Source: an uncultured Pelagibacteraceae bacterium
GTDB lineage: Bacteria; Pseudomonadota; Alphaproteobacteria; Pelagibacterales; Pelagibacteraceae
Reading direction: 5' to 3'
NCBI GenBank assembly: GCA_902560855.1
Contig: CACENJ010000006.1
Location: 1 to 54,652, forward strand
Length of the DNA stretch: 54,652 nt
Below are positions 41,432 through 50,285 of this stretch, in pieces. The notes under the pieces are model-generated. The model was not told where the DNA came from. It was given only the letters and a program-made list of their open reading frames with translations, and searched no databases. The position numbers and the translations under genes are program-made. Position 1 is the stretch's first letter, and each line of letters begins with the position of its first letter.

Positions 41432-42877
41432 TTATTTTTGCCAAAACGATGGCAAGAATAGAACTAGTATAGCAAATAATTCCAGTCTACCCAAGATCAT
41501 TCCCAAGCTTAATACCCATTTAGAAAAGCCAGGTATTTGCGAAAAGTTACCATTTGGCCCTATTAATTCGCCTAGTCCAGGACCCACATTGGAAATTGAG
41601 GTTGCTGCTCCAGAAATTGATGTAGTAAAATCTAAACCACTCAAAGATAGCAAGGCAGCAATTACAAAAAAAATAACTATATAAAGGTATATAAATGAAA
41701 TTATAGAAGCCATAAACTTTTCGTTAACATTACTATTATCATATTTAATTATAAATACGCCTCTTGGATAAATAATTTTTTTTAATTGATTTTTTAAAAA
41801 AAGGTATAAAATTTGAACTCTAAAAATTTTGATCCCACAAGTTGTTGAGCCAGCACAACCACCTATAAACATTAAAATTAAAAAATAAATTAGTGGAAAA
41901 TTTCCCCAACTATCAAAGTTTGTTGTTACGTATCCAGTACCTGTTAAAATTGAGATAACATTAAATGAGATAGCTCTAAAACTTATAGTAGAAAAACTTT
42001 TATTTAATAATACTAAATATAAAAATAAAATTAATATTGAAAAAAAAATAATTTTAAAAAAAGATTTAATTTGTGCATCAGTATAAAAAATATTTTTCCT
42101 TCCACTTAAATATTTAATATATGCAATAAAAGGTATACTTCCTAAAATAATAAATATCATTGATGTAATTTCAATCTTTAAATTATTAAAATGACCGATT
42201 GAGTCGTTATAATTTGAAAAACCACCAGTTGCGATTGTCGTCATTGAATGAGTTAAGCTATCAAAAAAATTCATTCCAAAAATTTTATAAAAAGATGCAC
42301 AAAGAAAAGTTAAAACTAAATATATTATTATTATTCTCACTGTAATTTCTTTTGTCTTTGGTAATATTTTTTCCGAACCATCGCTGCTAGATACTTTTAG
42401 CAATTGCATACCTCCAACATTCATAATTGGCATCAAAGTAATTGCCATTACTATCACTCCAATACCTCCAAGCCATTGAAGAATTGATCTCCAAACAAGT
42501 ATTGATTTAGGAGCAGTATTTAGGTCAGTTATAATTGTTGAGCCAGTAGTTGTAATACCTGACATACTTTCAAAAAAAGAGTCAGTAATACTTAAATTTA
42601 AGTCTGAAAAAATAAATGGTAGAGAACCAAATATAGCAACACTAACCCAAGATAAGGCGGTTAATAAAAATGCATGATGTAAATTTAGCTTTCTATCATT
42701 TTCAAAATTAGATAATACAAATAGAATACCAAATATTATTGCAATAATTGATGCACTTACAAAAGATGAATCAAACTCTTCAAATATAAATTGTGTAATA
42801 ATTGGGAAGATCATAGATACACCAAGTATGATTTGCAGAATACCCAGTATAAAAAAGACTGTTTTATAATTAGACAT
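41432..42877 (-). CDS. trkH: Trk-type potassium uptake membrane protein
   Basis: This 481-residue protein has the four repeated membrane-loop-membrane units of the TrkH/KtrB superfamily. Selectivity-filter regions are visible at SMSGITTTGSTIITDL, MTTIATGGFSNYND, ILTGTGYVTTN and ATSISNVGPGLGELI. The GGCAGSTTCGIKIFRVQ segment after the third loop is also typical. It would take up K+ with a cytoplasmic TrkA-like partner, which is not encoded in this window. The gene is divergent from lysS across a 76-bp gap. Confidence 0.93.
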   Translation of the reverse strand: MSNYKTVFFILGILQIILGVSMIFPIITQFIFEEFDSSFVSASIIAIIFGILFVLSNFENDRKLNLHHAFLLTALSWVSVAIFGSLPFIFSDLNLSITDSFFESMSGITTTGSTIITDLNTAPKSILVWRSILQWLGGIGVIVMAITLMPIMNVGGMQLLKVSSSDGSEKILPKTKEITVRIIIIYLVLTFLCASFYKIFGMNFFDSLTHSMTTIATGGFSNYNDSIGHFNNLKIEITSMIFIILGSIPFIAYIKYLSGRKNIFYTDAQIKSFFKIIFFSILILFLYLVLLNKSFSTISFRAISFNVISILTGTGYVTTNFDSWGNFPLIYFLILMFIGGCAGSTTCGIKIFRVQILYLFLKNQLKKIIYPRGVFIIKYDNSNVNEKFMASIISFIYLYIVIFFVIAALLSLSGLDFTTSISGAATSISNVGPGLGELIGPNGNFSQIPGFSKWVLSLGMILGRLELFAILVLFLPSFWQK

Positions 42878-42953
42878 TTTGAATGAACATTATTTTATGG
42901 TAAATAAATTTCAACTCTATAAGAATTGATAAAAACGAGAATTATTTGACTTT

Positions 42954-44531
42954 TTGCTATTAAAACAAGTGATTGAAAAAACAAATTTAGAAAAAACTAA
43001 TGCATGGCCTTTTGTAGAGGCTAAAAAAATTTTAAAAGAAAGAAAAAAATTTATAGAAAAAAAAGGGAAGATAATTTTGCAAACAGGCTATGGACCTAGT
43101 GGATTACCTCACATAGGTACTTTTGGAGAAGTAGCAAGAACAACAATGGTTGTTAATGCATTAAATAATCTAACAGATCTTCCCAAAGAAATAGTTACTT
43201 TTTCTGACGATTTAGACGGTTTAAGAAAAGTACCTGATAATGTTCCTAATAAAGAAATATTAATTAATTGTCTTCATAAACCTTTAACGTCAATTCCAGA
43301 TCCTTTTGGAAAATATAAAAGTTTTGGAGAACATAATAATGAAATGTTAAAAAACTTTTTAAACAAATTTAATTTCAAATATAACTTTAAAAGTTCTAGC
43401 GAACTTTATAAATCTGGTTTTTTTAATTCAACTATTAAATTAATCTTAGAAAAATATCAGTATATTATGGAGATAATATTACCAACTCTTGGAAAAGAAA
43501 GACAGAAAACCTACAGTCCTTTTTTGCCAATATGTCCTGAAACTGGATCCGTTTTAGAAATTCCTATTTTAGAAATTGATAATAAAAAATCAAAAATTAT
43601 TTTTGATAATAATGGAAAAAAACTTGAGACGAGCATCTTAGATGGAAATTGTAAATTACAATGGAAAGTAGACTGGGCAATGAGGTGGTATGCGCTTGAT
43701 ATAGATTTTGAAATGTATGGAAAAGATTTAATAGAAAGCGCAATTTTATCATCTAGGATAGTTAGAATATTAGGAAAAACTAACCCATCAGGATTTGCTT
43801 ATGAATTATTTTTGGATGAGAAGGGTGAAAAAATTTCAAAATCTAAAGGGAATGGAATTACAATAGACCAGTGGCTTAAATATGCTTCACCTGAAAGTTT
43901 ATCACTTTTTATGTATCAAAATCCCAAAAGAGCAAAAAAGTTATATAGAGAAATTGTTCCAAAAGCAGTTGATGAATATTTAGATTTTATAGAAAAAGGA
44001 AAAACCCAAGAAGAACTACAACTACTGATGAATCCTGTTTGGCATATTCATAATGGTAAAATGCCAAAAGAAAAAATTATAATGACTTTTTCAATGCTAC
44101 TGAATTTAGTTGAAGCAAGTAATGCAGATTCAAAAGAACTTCTATGGAAGTTTGTAAAAAGACACAAACAGAGTATATCGGAAAAAGAACACCCAATTTT
44201 TGATAAACTTATTGGTTATGCTATTAAATATTTTAATGATGTAATTAAAAAAAATAAAAAATATAAAAAACCAAATATAGAAGAAAAAAAAGCACTTACA
44301 GCATTAATAAATCTCTTAGAGAAATGTAATGACGATATGCTACCAGAAGATATTCAAACCCAAATATATAGTGTTGGAAAAGAAAATGGTTATAAAGAAA
44401 ATTTAAGAGATTGGTTTAAGCTGATTTATCAAGTAGTTTTTGGAGATGAAAATGGTCCGAGAATGGGTTTCTTTATTAGTTTTTTTGGAGTTAACGAGAC
44501 AAAACAATTAATAAAAGATAAAATTAACTGA
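42954..44531 (+). CDS. lysS: Lysyl-tRNA synthetase, class I (LysK type)
   Basis: This 525-residue synthetase charges tRNA-Lys. It is the class I form, shown by the HIGH-like motif in SGLPHIGTFGEVARTT and the KMSKS-like KISKSKGNG, and it is unrelated to the common class II LysRS. Alphaproteobacteria typically use class I. The start used here is TTG; a GTG five codons downstream (42969) is an alternative, and neither has a clear Shine-Dalgarno. The TGA stop shares a base with the pyrD ATG. Confidence 0.93.
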   Translation: MLLKQVIEKTNLEKTNAWPFVEAKKILKERKKFIEKKGKIILQTGYGPSGLPHIGTFGEVARTTMVVNALNNLTDLPKEIVTFSDDLDGLRKVPDNVPNKEILINCLHKPLTSIPDPFGKYKSFGEHNNEMLKNFLNKFNFKYNFKSSSELYKSGFFNSTIKLILEKYQYIMEIILPTLGKERQKTYSPFLPICPETGSVLEIPILEIDNKKSKIIFDNNGKKLETSILDGNCKLQWKVDWAMRWYALDIDFEMYGKDLIESAILSSRIVRILGKTNPSGFAYELFLDEKGEKISKSKGNGITIDQWLKYASPESLSLFMYQNPKRAKKLYREIVPKAVDEYLDFIEKGKTQEELQLLMNPVWHIHNGKMPKEKIIMTFSMLLNLVEASNADSKELLWKFVKRHKQSISEKEHPIFDKLIGYAIKYFNDVIKKNKKYKKPNIEEKKALTALINLLEKCNDDMLPEDIQTQIYSVGKENGYKENLRDWFKLIYQVVFGDENGPRMGFFISFFGVNETKQLIKDKIN

Positions 44532-45571
44532 TGTTCTCTAAAATAAAGTCTTTATTATTTAAATTAGATCCTGAATTAGCTCACACTTTGGCAATTAAAG
44601 CTTTAAAATTTAATTATAATCCAATTAGCAATATTAAAAAAGATAGTTCAATTGAAACTTATATATTAGGAAAAAAAATTATTAATCCTATAGGGATAGC
44701 GGCGGGATTTGATAAAGATGCTGAAGTTTATAACCCATTGTTTAAATTAGGTTTTGGCTTTGTAGAAGTTGGAACTATCACTCCTTTAAAACAATATGGC
44801 AATCCAAAACCAAGAATATTTCGTTTAGAAGAAGACAATGCATTAATTAATAGACTAGGTTTTAATAACTCTGGTTCAGATATAGTAAGTTCTAGAATTA
44901 GATCAAGTTTACCGAATGGTTTATTTGGTATTAATATCGGTCCAAACAAAGATACAAAAAATAGATTAGATGATTATTTAATATGTCTTAGAAAATTTTA
45001 TGAACTATGCGACTATTTAACTATAAATATTTCGTCACCAAATACTGAAAATCTAAGAAGTTTACATAATCAAAATGAATTAAATGAATTATTAAGCGCA
45101 ATAAAAGAAGAAAAAAAAAAATTAAAATCTAATATACCGATAGCAGTAAAAATTTCACCAGATATCGAGGAGTCTGATATTGAAAAAATTTCAGAACTTA
45201 TAATTAAATTTGATATTTTTGCATTAATTATTTCAAATACTACAGATAGAAATAGAGAAAATTTAAAAAATATAAAAAAATTAGAAAAAGGAGGTTTATC
45301 CGGAAAACCTTTAGAAAAAAATTCTAATATACTTATAAATAGATTTTATAAAATTTTAAAAAATAAAATAAAAATTATTGGAGTAGGAGGTGTTGATTCA
45401 GGAAAAAGTGCTTATGAAAAAATTATCAATGGGGCTAGTTTAATTCAATTGTATACAGGCATGATTTATAAAGGTCCAAATATAGCCTCTATAATTAGTA
45501 AAGAATTAATAGAAATTTTAAAAAAAGAAGGAATAAAAAATATATCTGAAGCAATAGGAAGCAAAAATTAA
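44531..45571 (+). CDS. pyrD: Dihydroorotate dehydrogenase, class 2 (quinone)
   Basis: PyrD oxidises dihydroorotate to orotate and passes electrons to quinone at the membrane. The 346-residue length and N-terminal helical extension (LFKLDPELAHTLAIKAL) indicate class 2. FMN-barrel segments include PIGIAAGFDKDAEVY, FGFVEVGTITPLKQYGNPKP, NRLGFNNSG, NISSPNTENLR, and IIGVGGVDSGKSAYEKI. It overlaps lysS by one base, and rpmB begins 43 bp later behind its own promoter. Confidence 0.96.
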   Translation: MFSKIKSLLFKLDPELAHTLAIKALKFNYNPISNIKKDSSIETYILGKKIINPIGIAAGFDKDAEVYNPLFKLGFGFVEVGTITPLKQYGNPKPRIFRLEEDNALINRLGFNNSGSDIVSSRIRSSLPNGLFGINIGPNKDTKNRLDDYLICLRKFYELCDYLTINISSPNTENLRSLHNQNELNELLSAIKEEKKKLKSNIPIAVKISPDIEESDIEKISELIIKFDIFALIISNTTDRNRENLKNIKKLEKGGLSGKPLEKNSNILINRFYKILKNKIKIIGVGGVDSGKSAYEKIINGASLIQLYTGMIYKGPNIASIISKELIEILKKEGIKNISEAIGSKN

Positions 45572-45573
45572 TC

Positions 45574-45602
45574 TTGACTGGGAAGTTTGGAGTGCCTATA
45601 TA
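45574..45602 (+). promoter_or_regulatory. Promoter of rpmB
   Basis: TTGACT (45574-45579) and TATATA (45597-45602) are 17 bp apart, an excellent sigma70 match. They sit in the 43-bp gap between pyrD and rpmB, with the ATG at 45615, leaving a leader of only about 5 bases. Together with the similar rplU promoter it suggests ribosomal protein genes keep strong, near-consensus promoters here. Confidence 0.6.
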
Positions 45603-45614
45603 GTCATTAATTTT

Positions 45615-45896
45615 ATGTCTAAAAAATGTGAACTCACTGGAAAAATACCTCTTAAAGGCCATAAAGTTAGCCATGCTAATAATAAGATTAAAAGAAAATT
45701 TTTACCAAATCTTAAAAAAGTGAAATTTAAAAGTGAAATTTTAAATAAGAGCCTTAGATTAAGAGTATCAAATGCAGGAGTAAGATCTGTTGATAAGAAA
45801 GGTAGTTTTGACCAATATATTAAATCTGCTAAGGCAAGATATTTATCGTTAAGACTTAGAAAACTAAAAAGATCTCTACTCAGTAAATCAGCATAA
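45615..45896 (+). CDS. rpmB: 50S ribosomal protein L28
   Basis: The 93-residue protein has the L28 start KKCELTGKIPLKGHKVSHA and the segment NNKIKRKFLPNLKKVKF. RLRVSNAGVRSVDKKG follows. Length fits the alphaproteobacterial form. Its stop shares one base with the ATG of the transporter gene that follows, so the two are probably cotranscribed. Confidence 0.97.
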   Translation: MSKKCELTGKIPLKGHKVSHANNKIKRKFLPNLKKVKFKSEILNKSLRLRVSNAGVRSVDKKGSFDQYIKSAKARYLSLRLRKLKRSLLSKSA

Positions 45897-46444
45897 TGAA
45901 CCGTTTATTTTTTGTCCTCTCATTTTTAATGGGAGTAATTGTCTTAGGTTCAAATTATTTGGTACAATTTCCGGTTAAACAATATGGTTTAGAAAAGATA
46001 TTAACCTATGGAGCATTTAGTTATCCAATTGCATTTTTAATAACAGATTTAGCTAATAGATTTTATGGCAAATTTGTAGCTAGGAAAATTGTTTATATAG
46101 GTTTTTTTATAGGGGTTTCTTTTACACTTTTTTTTTCAACAAATTTTTCAGACGTAATTTCAATAAGAATTGCAATTGGATCAGGCACAGCTTTTATTAT
46201 TGCTCAACTATTAGATGTTCAAATTTTTGATAAACTAAGAAGAAAAAAATGGTTTGTTGCTCCTTTAACATCTTCATTTATAGGATCTACAGTTGATACT
46301 TTTTTATTTTTTTCAATCTCATTTTACGGAACTGGAATATCTTGGATAGTGTTATCTTTTGGCGATTTAGCAGTAAAAATATTTGTAGCATTAATAATGT
46401 TAATTCCTTTTAGATTACTACTGGTTACTTTTAGGACTGTTTAA
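45896..46444 (+). CDS. Queuosine precursor (preQ0/preQ1) transporter, YhhQ/QPTR family
   Basis: This 182-residue membrane protein has about six hydrophobic segments and the family marks of the YhhQ group: GSNYLVQFP, YGAFSYPIAFLITDLANRFYG, IIAQLLDVQIFDKLR, and WFVAPLTSSFIGSTVDTFLF. Such proteins import deazapurine precursors for queuosine in tRNA. An organism using it may salvage queuosine precursors; no que or tgt genes are in the window to test this. The ATG overlaps rpmB by one base. Confidence 0.88.
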   Translation: MNRLFFVLSFLMGVIVLGSNYLVQFPVKQYGLEKILTYGAFSYPIAFLITDLANRFYGKFVARKIVYIGFFIGVSFTLFFSTNFSDVISIRIAIGSGTAFIIAQLLDVQIFDKLRRKKWFVAPLTSSFIGSTVDTFLFFSISFYGTGISWIVLSFGDLAVKIFVALIMLIPFRLLLVTFRTV

Positions 46445-46447
46445 TAA

Positions 46448-47326
46448 TTATTGATATAAAAATTTGTATGACAAAATTTTATAGGCCAATTTAGCAACTA
46501 AAAAATTATAAGAATTGAAGCCTTTAATTGGGGCCAACTCATTTATGTCAGCACCTACAATGTTTGAGTTTTTTGCAGCAATCTTTATAATATTTAAAGT
46601 TTCTTCCCAAAATAATCCACCAGGTTCAGGAGTTCCAGTGGCAGGCATAATGCTAGAGTCCAAACCATCTACATCAAATGTCAAATAAACGGCTTTATTT
46701 TTAATCATTTGTTTAAATTTATTTAAATTCCAGTTCTTTTTATCTTTTGCCCAGAATATTTTAATTCTAGAAGAATTCTTTTTTAAATAAGGAATTTCGC
46801 TTTGTGAAATATTTCTTATGCCAAAGGATATTAAAGATACATTTTTATAATCAAGACACCTTCTAATCGCGGAGGCATGGGAAAATTTTTCACCATTATA
46901 ACTTTGTCTCAAATCTGCATGTGCATCGAAATGTAATAAAAATAATTTTTTATATTTTTTTGTAAATGGAACAATGCATCCTGGTGTAATTGAGTGTTCC
47001 CCCCCTAAAGTCATTGAAAAGAGCTTTTTATTTAATATTTTTCTGTTTATATCAGACATTTTTTTTAAAGCTTTTTTAATATTTTTATCTATTTTGAAAG
47101 GTTTAAGAGTTTTAATTCCTATTTTTTTATATGGTTCACAATTTAACTCTTCATCGTATAACTCAACTTGATGTGAAGCTTTTATTATTTCCCTTGGGCC
47201 ATTTTTTGTTCCTCCCCCATAACTGACCGTTTTTTCTAAACCAAAGGGAACAATAACTGCTTTTTCTTTAAAGTTAAATTTATTATCAACACCAAGAAAT
47301 CCTTTTTTGTTTGATAGATAGTTCAA
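46448..47326 (-). CDS. speB: Ureohydrolase (agmatinase/arginase family)
   Basis: This 292-residue manganese ureohydrolase keeps all metal-binding motifs: GGEHSITPG (His111), DAHADLR (Asp134, His136, Asp138) and FDVDGLDSSIMPATGTPEPG (Asp218, Asp220). The family splits guanidino compounds to urea plus an amine. Agmatinase, arginase and guanidinobutyrase cannot be separated reliably from these motifs. It is the third gene of a compact polyamine cluster, 3 bp after the DHS-like gene. With an ornithine decarboxylase beside it, either arginine to ornithine or agmatine to putrescine would make sense. Confidence 0.88.
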   Translation of the reverse strand: MNYLSNKKGFLGVDNKFNFKEKAVIVPFGLEKTVSYGGGTKNGPREIIKASHQVELYDEELNCEPYKKIGIKTLKPFKIDKNIKKALKKMSDINRKILNKKLFSMTLGGEHSITPGCIVPFTKKYKKLFLLHFDAHADLRQSYNGEKFSHASAIRRCLDYKNVSLISFGIRNISQSEIPYLKKNSSRIKIFWAKDKKNWNLNKFKQMIKNKAVYLTFDVDGLDSSIMPATGTPEPGGLFWEETLNIIKIAAKNSNIVGADINELAPIKGFNSYNFLVAKLAYKILSYKFLYQ

Positions 47327-47329
47327 TTT

Positions 47330-48373
47330 TTATCCAAAAATTTTAGAAAATTTTTTTTTATTTCTTTTTTTCCAGCTACCATTATGATAAGCATCACTTG
47401 CAATTAAAGGTAAAACACTAGTTGCTTCAGCAAAAACCATTTGTTCTTTAGTTATGTCAACTTTACCCCATGAGCTTGCCTCTTTTAAGGTAGAACTACT
47501 GCAAGCCCCGTCCCTTGAATCTGCTACAGTTATTTGAACAGCGTATTTATGCATGTCTACATCTTTGCCTAAAAGTTCGGCACAAATAACAGTGTCTTGT
47601 ATAAAATTTTTTGGAACACCTCCTCCAATCATAAATAGTCCTGAGCCTTTAGATCTAATTTTAATTTCTGTAAGTTCACGAAATTCTTTAATTGAATCTA
47701 TTGTTAAATGTTTTTTTGGATTTTTTTCTTGATGCATAACTAAACCAAATCCTGCGCTAGAATCTGTAAAAGCGGGGCAAAATATTGGAACTTCATTTTC
47801 ATAAGCAGTCTCAATTAAAGAATTTTTTTTTTTTGCATTAGTTTTGAGATATTTACCTATTTCATTAATAAATTCTCTTGAAGTATAGCTTCTTGGTTCT
47901 AGGTTATCTGCGATTTCACAAATTTTTTTGTCACACATTTGTAGTTCATTTTCATCTATATAAGTATCATATATTCTATCGATATAATTTTTTCTTAACT
48001 CCTTATCATTTTGAAATTGTGAACCTTGATAATGTTTAAACCCAAGGGCCTCAAAAAAGTCCATATCAATAATTGAAGCACCAGTAGCAACAATTGCATC
48101 AACCATATTGTATTTAACCATATCTCTATAAATATGCATACATCCAGCGGCCGAAGTAGATCCTGCTAAAGTTAAAAAAATTGTGCAATCTTTGTCTTCA
48201 ATCATTTGATTAAATATGTTGGTAGCATTTGCAATTTCTCTAGAAACAAAAGACATTTTTGACATTGAAGAAATTATTTTTCTTGCGTCAAAAGATGTAA
48301 TATCAATATGTTCAACTTCTTTTTTAAGAAAATCTTTTTTGCTGTTATGACCTAGGTTTTTTTTATCTGACAT
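47330..48373 (-). CDS. Deoxyhypusine synthase-like protein (probable homospermidine synthase or related aminobutyl transferase)
   Basis: The 347-residue protein belongs to the deoxyhypusine synthase family. Family elements include LTLAGSTSAAGCMH, IVATGASIIDMDFFEALG, GLFMIGGGVPKNFI, and the catalytic lysine Lys304 in ASSWGKV, which matches the SWGK motif of the human enzyme. Bacteria have no eIF5A, so the likely reaction is NAD-dependent transfer of an aminobutyl group between polyamines, giving homospermidine or spermidine-like products. The gene abuts an ornithine decarboxylase-like gene and precedes a ureohydrolase gene, which supports a polyamine role. The exact product is unknown. Confidence 0.88.
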   Translation of the reverse strand: MSDKKNLGHNSKKDFLKKEVEHIDITSFDARKIISSMSKMSFVSREIANATNIFNQMIEDKDCTIFLTLAGSTSAAGCMHIYRDMVKYNMVDAIVATGASIIDMDFFEALGFKHYQGSQFQNDKELRKNYIDRIYDTYIDENELQMCDKKICEIADNLEPRSYTSREFINEIGKYLKTNAKKKNSLIETAYENEVPIFCPAFTDSSAGFGLVMHQEKNPKKHLTIDSIKEFRELTEIKIRSKGSGLFMIGGGVPKNFIQDTVICAELLGKDVDMHKYAVQITVADSRDGACSSSTLKEASSWGKVDITKEQMVFAEATSVLPLIASDAYHNGSWKKRNKKKFSKIFG

Positions 48374-49552
48374 TTAAGCAACAAGAAACTCTTTGCTGTC
48401 ATCTTTGTTATACATGGTCATTATTGGTTCATCTTCAACTTCAAAAATTTCATTTGAATAAAAACCATTAAACTCTGTTCTAAAAGTTAAACCATAGGCA
48501 CCAAGCTGACCTAATTCTATATAATCATTTTCTTTAATATTATTTGGAAGTATAAATGGACCTTTCATGTAGTCCATGCTGTCACATGTCGGTCCATAAA
48601 AATCAAAAGACGTGAGTTTTTTTGAAATTACTCTTCCATTTGTAATAAGACGAGAAGGGTAAACTATATTTGGCACGCCAGCATCAAAAAGAGTTCCATA
48701 TGTACCATCGTTAATATAAAGTTTTTGTTTTTTTCTTAAATTTACTCTAACAATTGTTGAACCGCTTTCAGCAACTATTGCTCTACCTGGTTCGCAAAGA
48801 ATTTCTGGCATTTTGTCTAGTTTTAAATTTTTTAGACTTTTATTAATTTCTTCGAAATAATTATTTAAATGTTGAGGAATAAGATCAGGATATATTGTAG
48901 GAAAACCTCCGCCAATATTTATATAGTTAGGAACAATTTTAGTTTTTTTAATTATATTTTCTATTTCTGCAATTCCTTTTGCGTAAGAAATTGGATGCAT
49001 ACATTGAGACCCAACATGAAAACTTAAACCAATTTTTTTTGCATACTGCTTAGCTAGCCTTAATAAACCACTAGCTTCTGAACTTAATAAACCAAATTTC
49101 TTTGACAAATCTATTTCCGCATGTTCATTAGAAACTGAAACTCTAATGAATAATTCCAAATCTTTAGCATGATTTGTAGATTCGATAATTTTTATTAACT
49201 CGTCTTTTGAATCTAATGAAAAAGACTTAACTTGAAATTTAAAATAAGCCTCTCTTATACTTTCTCGACTTTTTACAGTATGCATAAAAGAACATATTGC
49301 TTTTGGATCTATTTTTCTTATATCTTCAATTTCTTTTATTGAAGCTACATCAAAATTTTTTATTCCACTTTGTAAAATTGTTTTTAATACTTCAGGATGA
49401 GGATTTGTTTTTATTGCGTATAATATTTTGCCTGGGAACTTTTTTTGAAAAGTCTTCGAGGCTATTTGTATCGATCTTTTTCTGATACAATATACTGGCT
49501 TTACTGGTTTTAGTTTACTAACTAATTCATCAACCGTTTTAAATTTTTGCAT
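48374..49552 (-). CDS. Ornithine/lysine decarboxylase, alanine racemase-fold (group IV)
   Basis: This 392-residue PLP enzyme would decarboxylate ornithine (or lysine) to putrescine (or cadaverine). The PLP lysine is Lys48 in ILYAIKTNPHPEVL. Other sites are NIGGGFPTIY, CEPGRAIVAESG, and FYGPTCDSMDYM with Cys323, the cysteine that in ODC comes from the partner subunit. Diaminopimelate decarboxylase is less likely because the CDSMD motif is ODC-like. A good AGGGGG Shine-Dalgarno lies 8 bases before the ATG. It is the first gene of the cluster and its stop abuts the next ATG. Confidence 0.9.
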   Translation of the reverse strand: MQKFKTVDELVSKLKPVKPVYCIRKRSIQIASKTFQKKFPGKILYAIKTNPHPEVLKTILQSGIKNFDVASIKEIEDIRKIDPKAICSFMHTVKSRESIREAYFKFQVKSFSLDSKDELIKIIESTNHAKDLELFIRVSVSNEHAEIDLSKKFGLLSSEASGLLRLAKQYAKKIGLSFHVGSQCMHPISYAKGIAEIENIIKKTKIVPNYINIGGGFPTIYPDLIPQHLNNYFEEINKSLKNLKLDKMPEILCEPGRAIVAESGSTIVRVNLRKKQKLYINDGTYGTLFDAGVPNIVYPSRLITNGRVISKKLTSFDFYGPTCDSMDYMKGPFILPNNIKENDYIELGQLGAYGLTFRTEFNGFYSNEIFEVEDEPIMTMYNKDDSKEFLVA

Positions 49553-49672
49553 CTCATGTGCCCCCTAAAAAAATTTAACAAAAAAAATTTCTCAATATAA
49601 TTGAAAAACTTTATATAATTCAGTAGTTAAGACAATAAATTATTACTGTAAAGTAAATAATTCACTTGAAAT

Positions 49673-50266
49673 GTGGACAACAACTCCCATATGATTAGTA
49701 TTATGGCAGAGGCACAAAACTTAAAAAACATCAACGATTTTAAGGATAAATCGCTACTTATAGTAGATGATGATAATCCTTTCAGAGAAAGATTAGCCAG
49801 AGCAATGGAAAAAAAAGGTTTTATCGTAACTCAAGCTGAGAGTGTAACAAAAGGCATAGATTCTTTAAGAGTAACACAACCGTCGTTTGCAGTAATAGAC
49901 TTGAGACTTAACGATGGAAATGGACTTGAGGTTGTAAAAAAAATTCAAACTTTAAACAATAATAGTAGAATAGTGATGTTAACAGGGTATGGAAATATTC
50001 CTACAGCAGTTGCAGCTATAAAAAACGGTGCGATTGATTATTTAGCAAAACCAGCAGACGCAGATGATGTAGAAAAAGCGCTTTTGGCAGATCCAAAATC
50101 TAAAGCTCAACCACCAGAAAATCCAATGACTGCTGACAGAGTAAAATGGGAACATATTCATAGAGTATTTGAATTATGTAATAGAAATGTGTCTGAGACA
50201 GCAAGAAGGCTTAAAATGCATAGAAGGACACTTCAAAGAATACTTTCAAAAAGGTCTCCTAGATAA
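49673..50266 (+). CDS. regA: RegA/ActR-type response regulator
   Basis: This two-component regulator of the RegA (PrrA, ActR) family typically adjusts redox-dependent gene expression in Alphaproteobacteria. The receiver domain has the acidic pocket IVDDDNPFRERLARAME, the phosphoacceptor Asp76 in FAVIDLRLNDGNG, and Lys126 in YLAKPADADD. The C-terminal Fis-like helix-turn-helix is almost invariant for the family: WEHIHRVFELCNRNVSETAR, then LKMHRRTLQRILSK. The frame opens with GTG at 49673. ATG codons at 49691 and 49703 would give 191 or 187 residues and may be the true start. The RegB sensor kinase is not in the window. Confidence 0.94.
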   Translation: MDNNSHMISIMAEAQNLKNINDFKDKSLLIVDDDNPFRERLARAMEKKGFIVTQAESVTKGIDSLRVTQPSFAVIDLRLNDGNGLEVVKKIQTLNNNSRIVMLTGYGNIPTAVAAIKNGAIDYLAKPADADDVEKALLADPKSKAQPPENPMTADRVKWEHIHRVFELCNRNVSETARRLKMHRRTLQRILSKRSPR

Positions 50267-50285
50267 TCTTTTAATATAATATTAT

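Noticed and set aside
42878-42953. 76-bp trkH-lysS gap as a possible tRNA gene
   Set aside because: The size fits but no acceptor stem, T-loop or anticodon arm can be found; it is AT-rich leader sequence.
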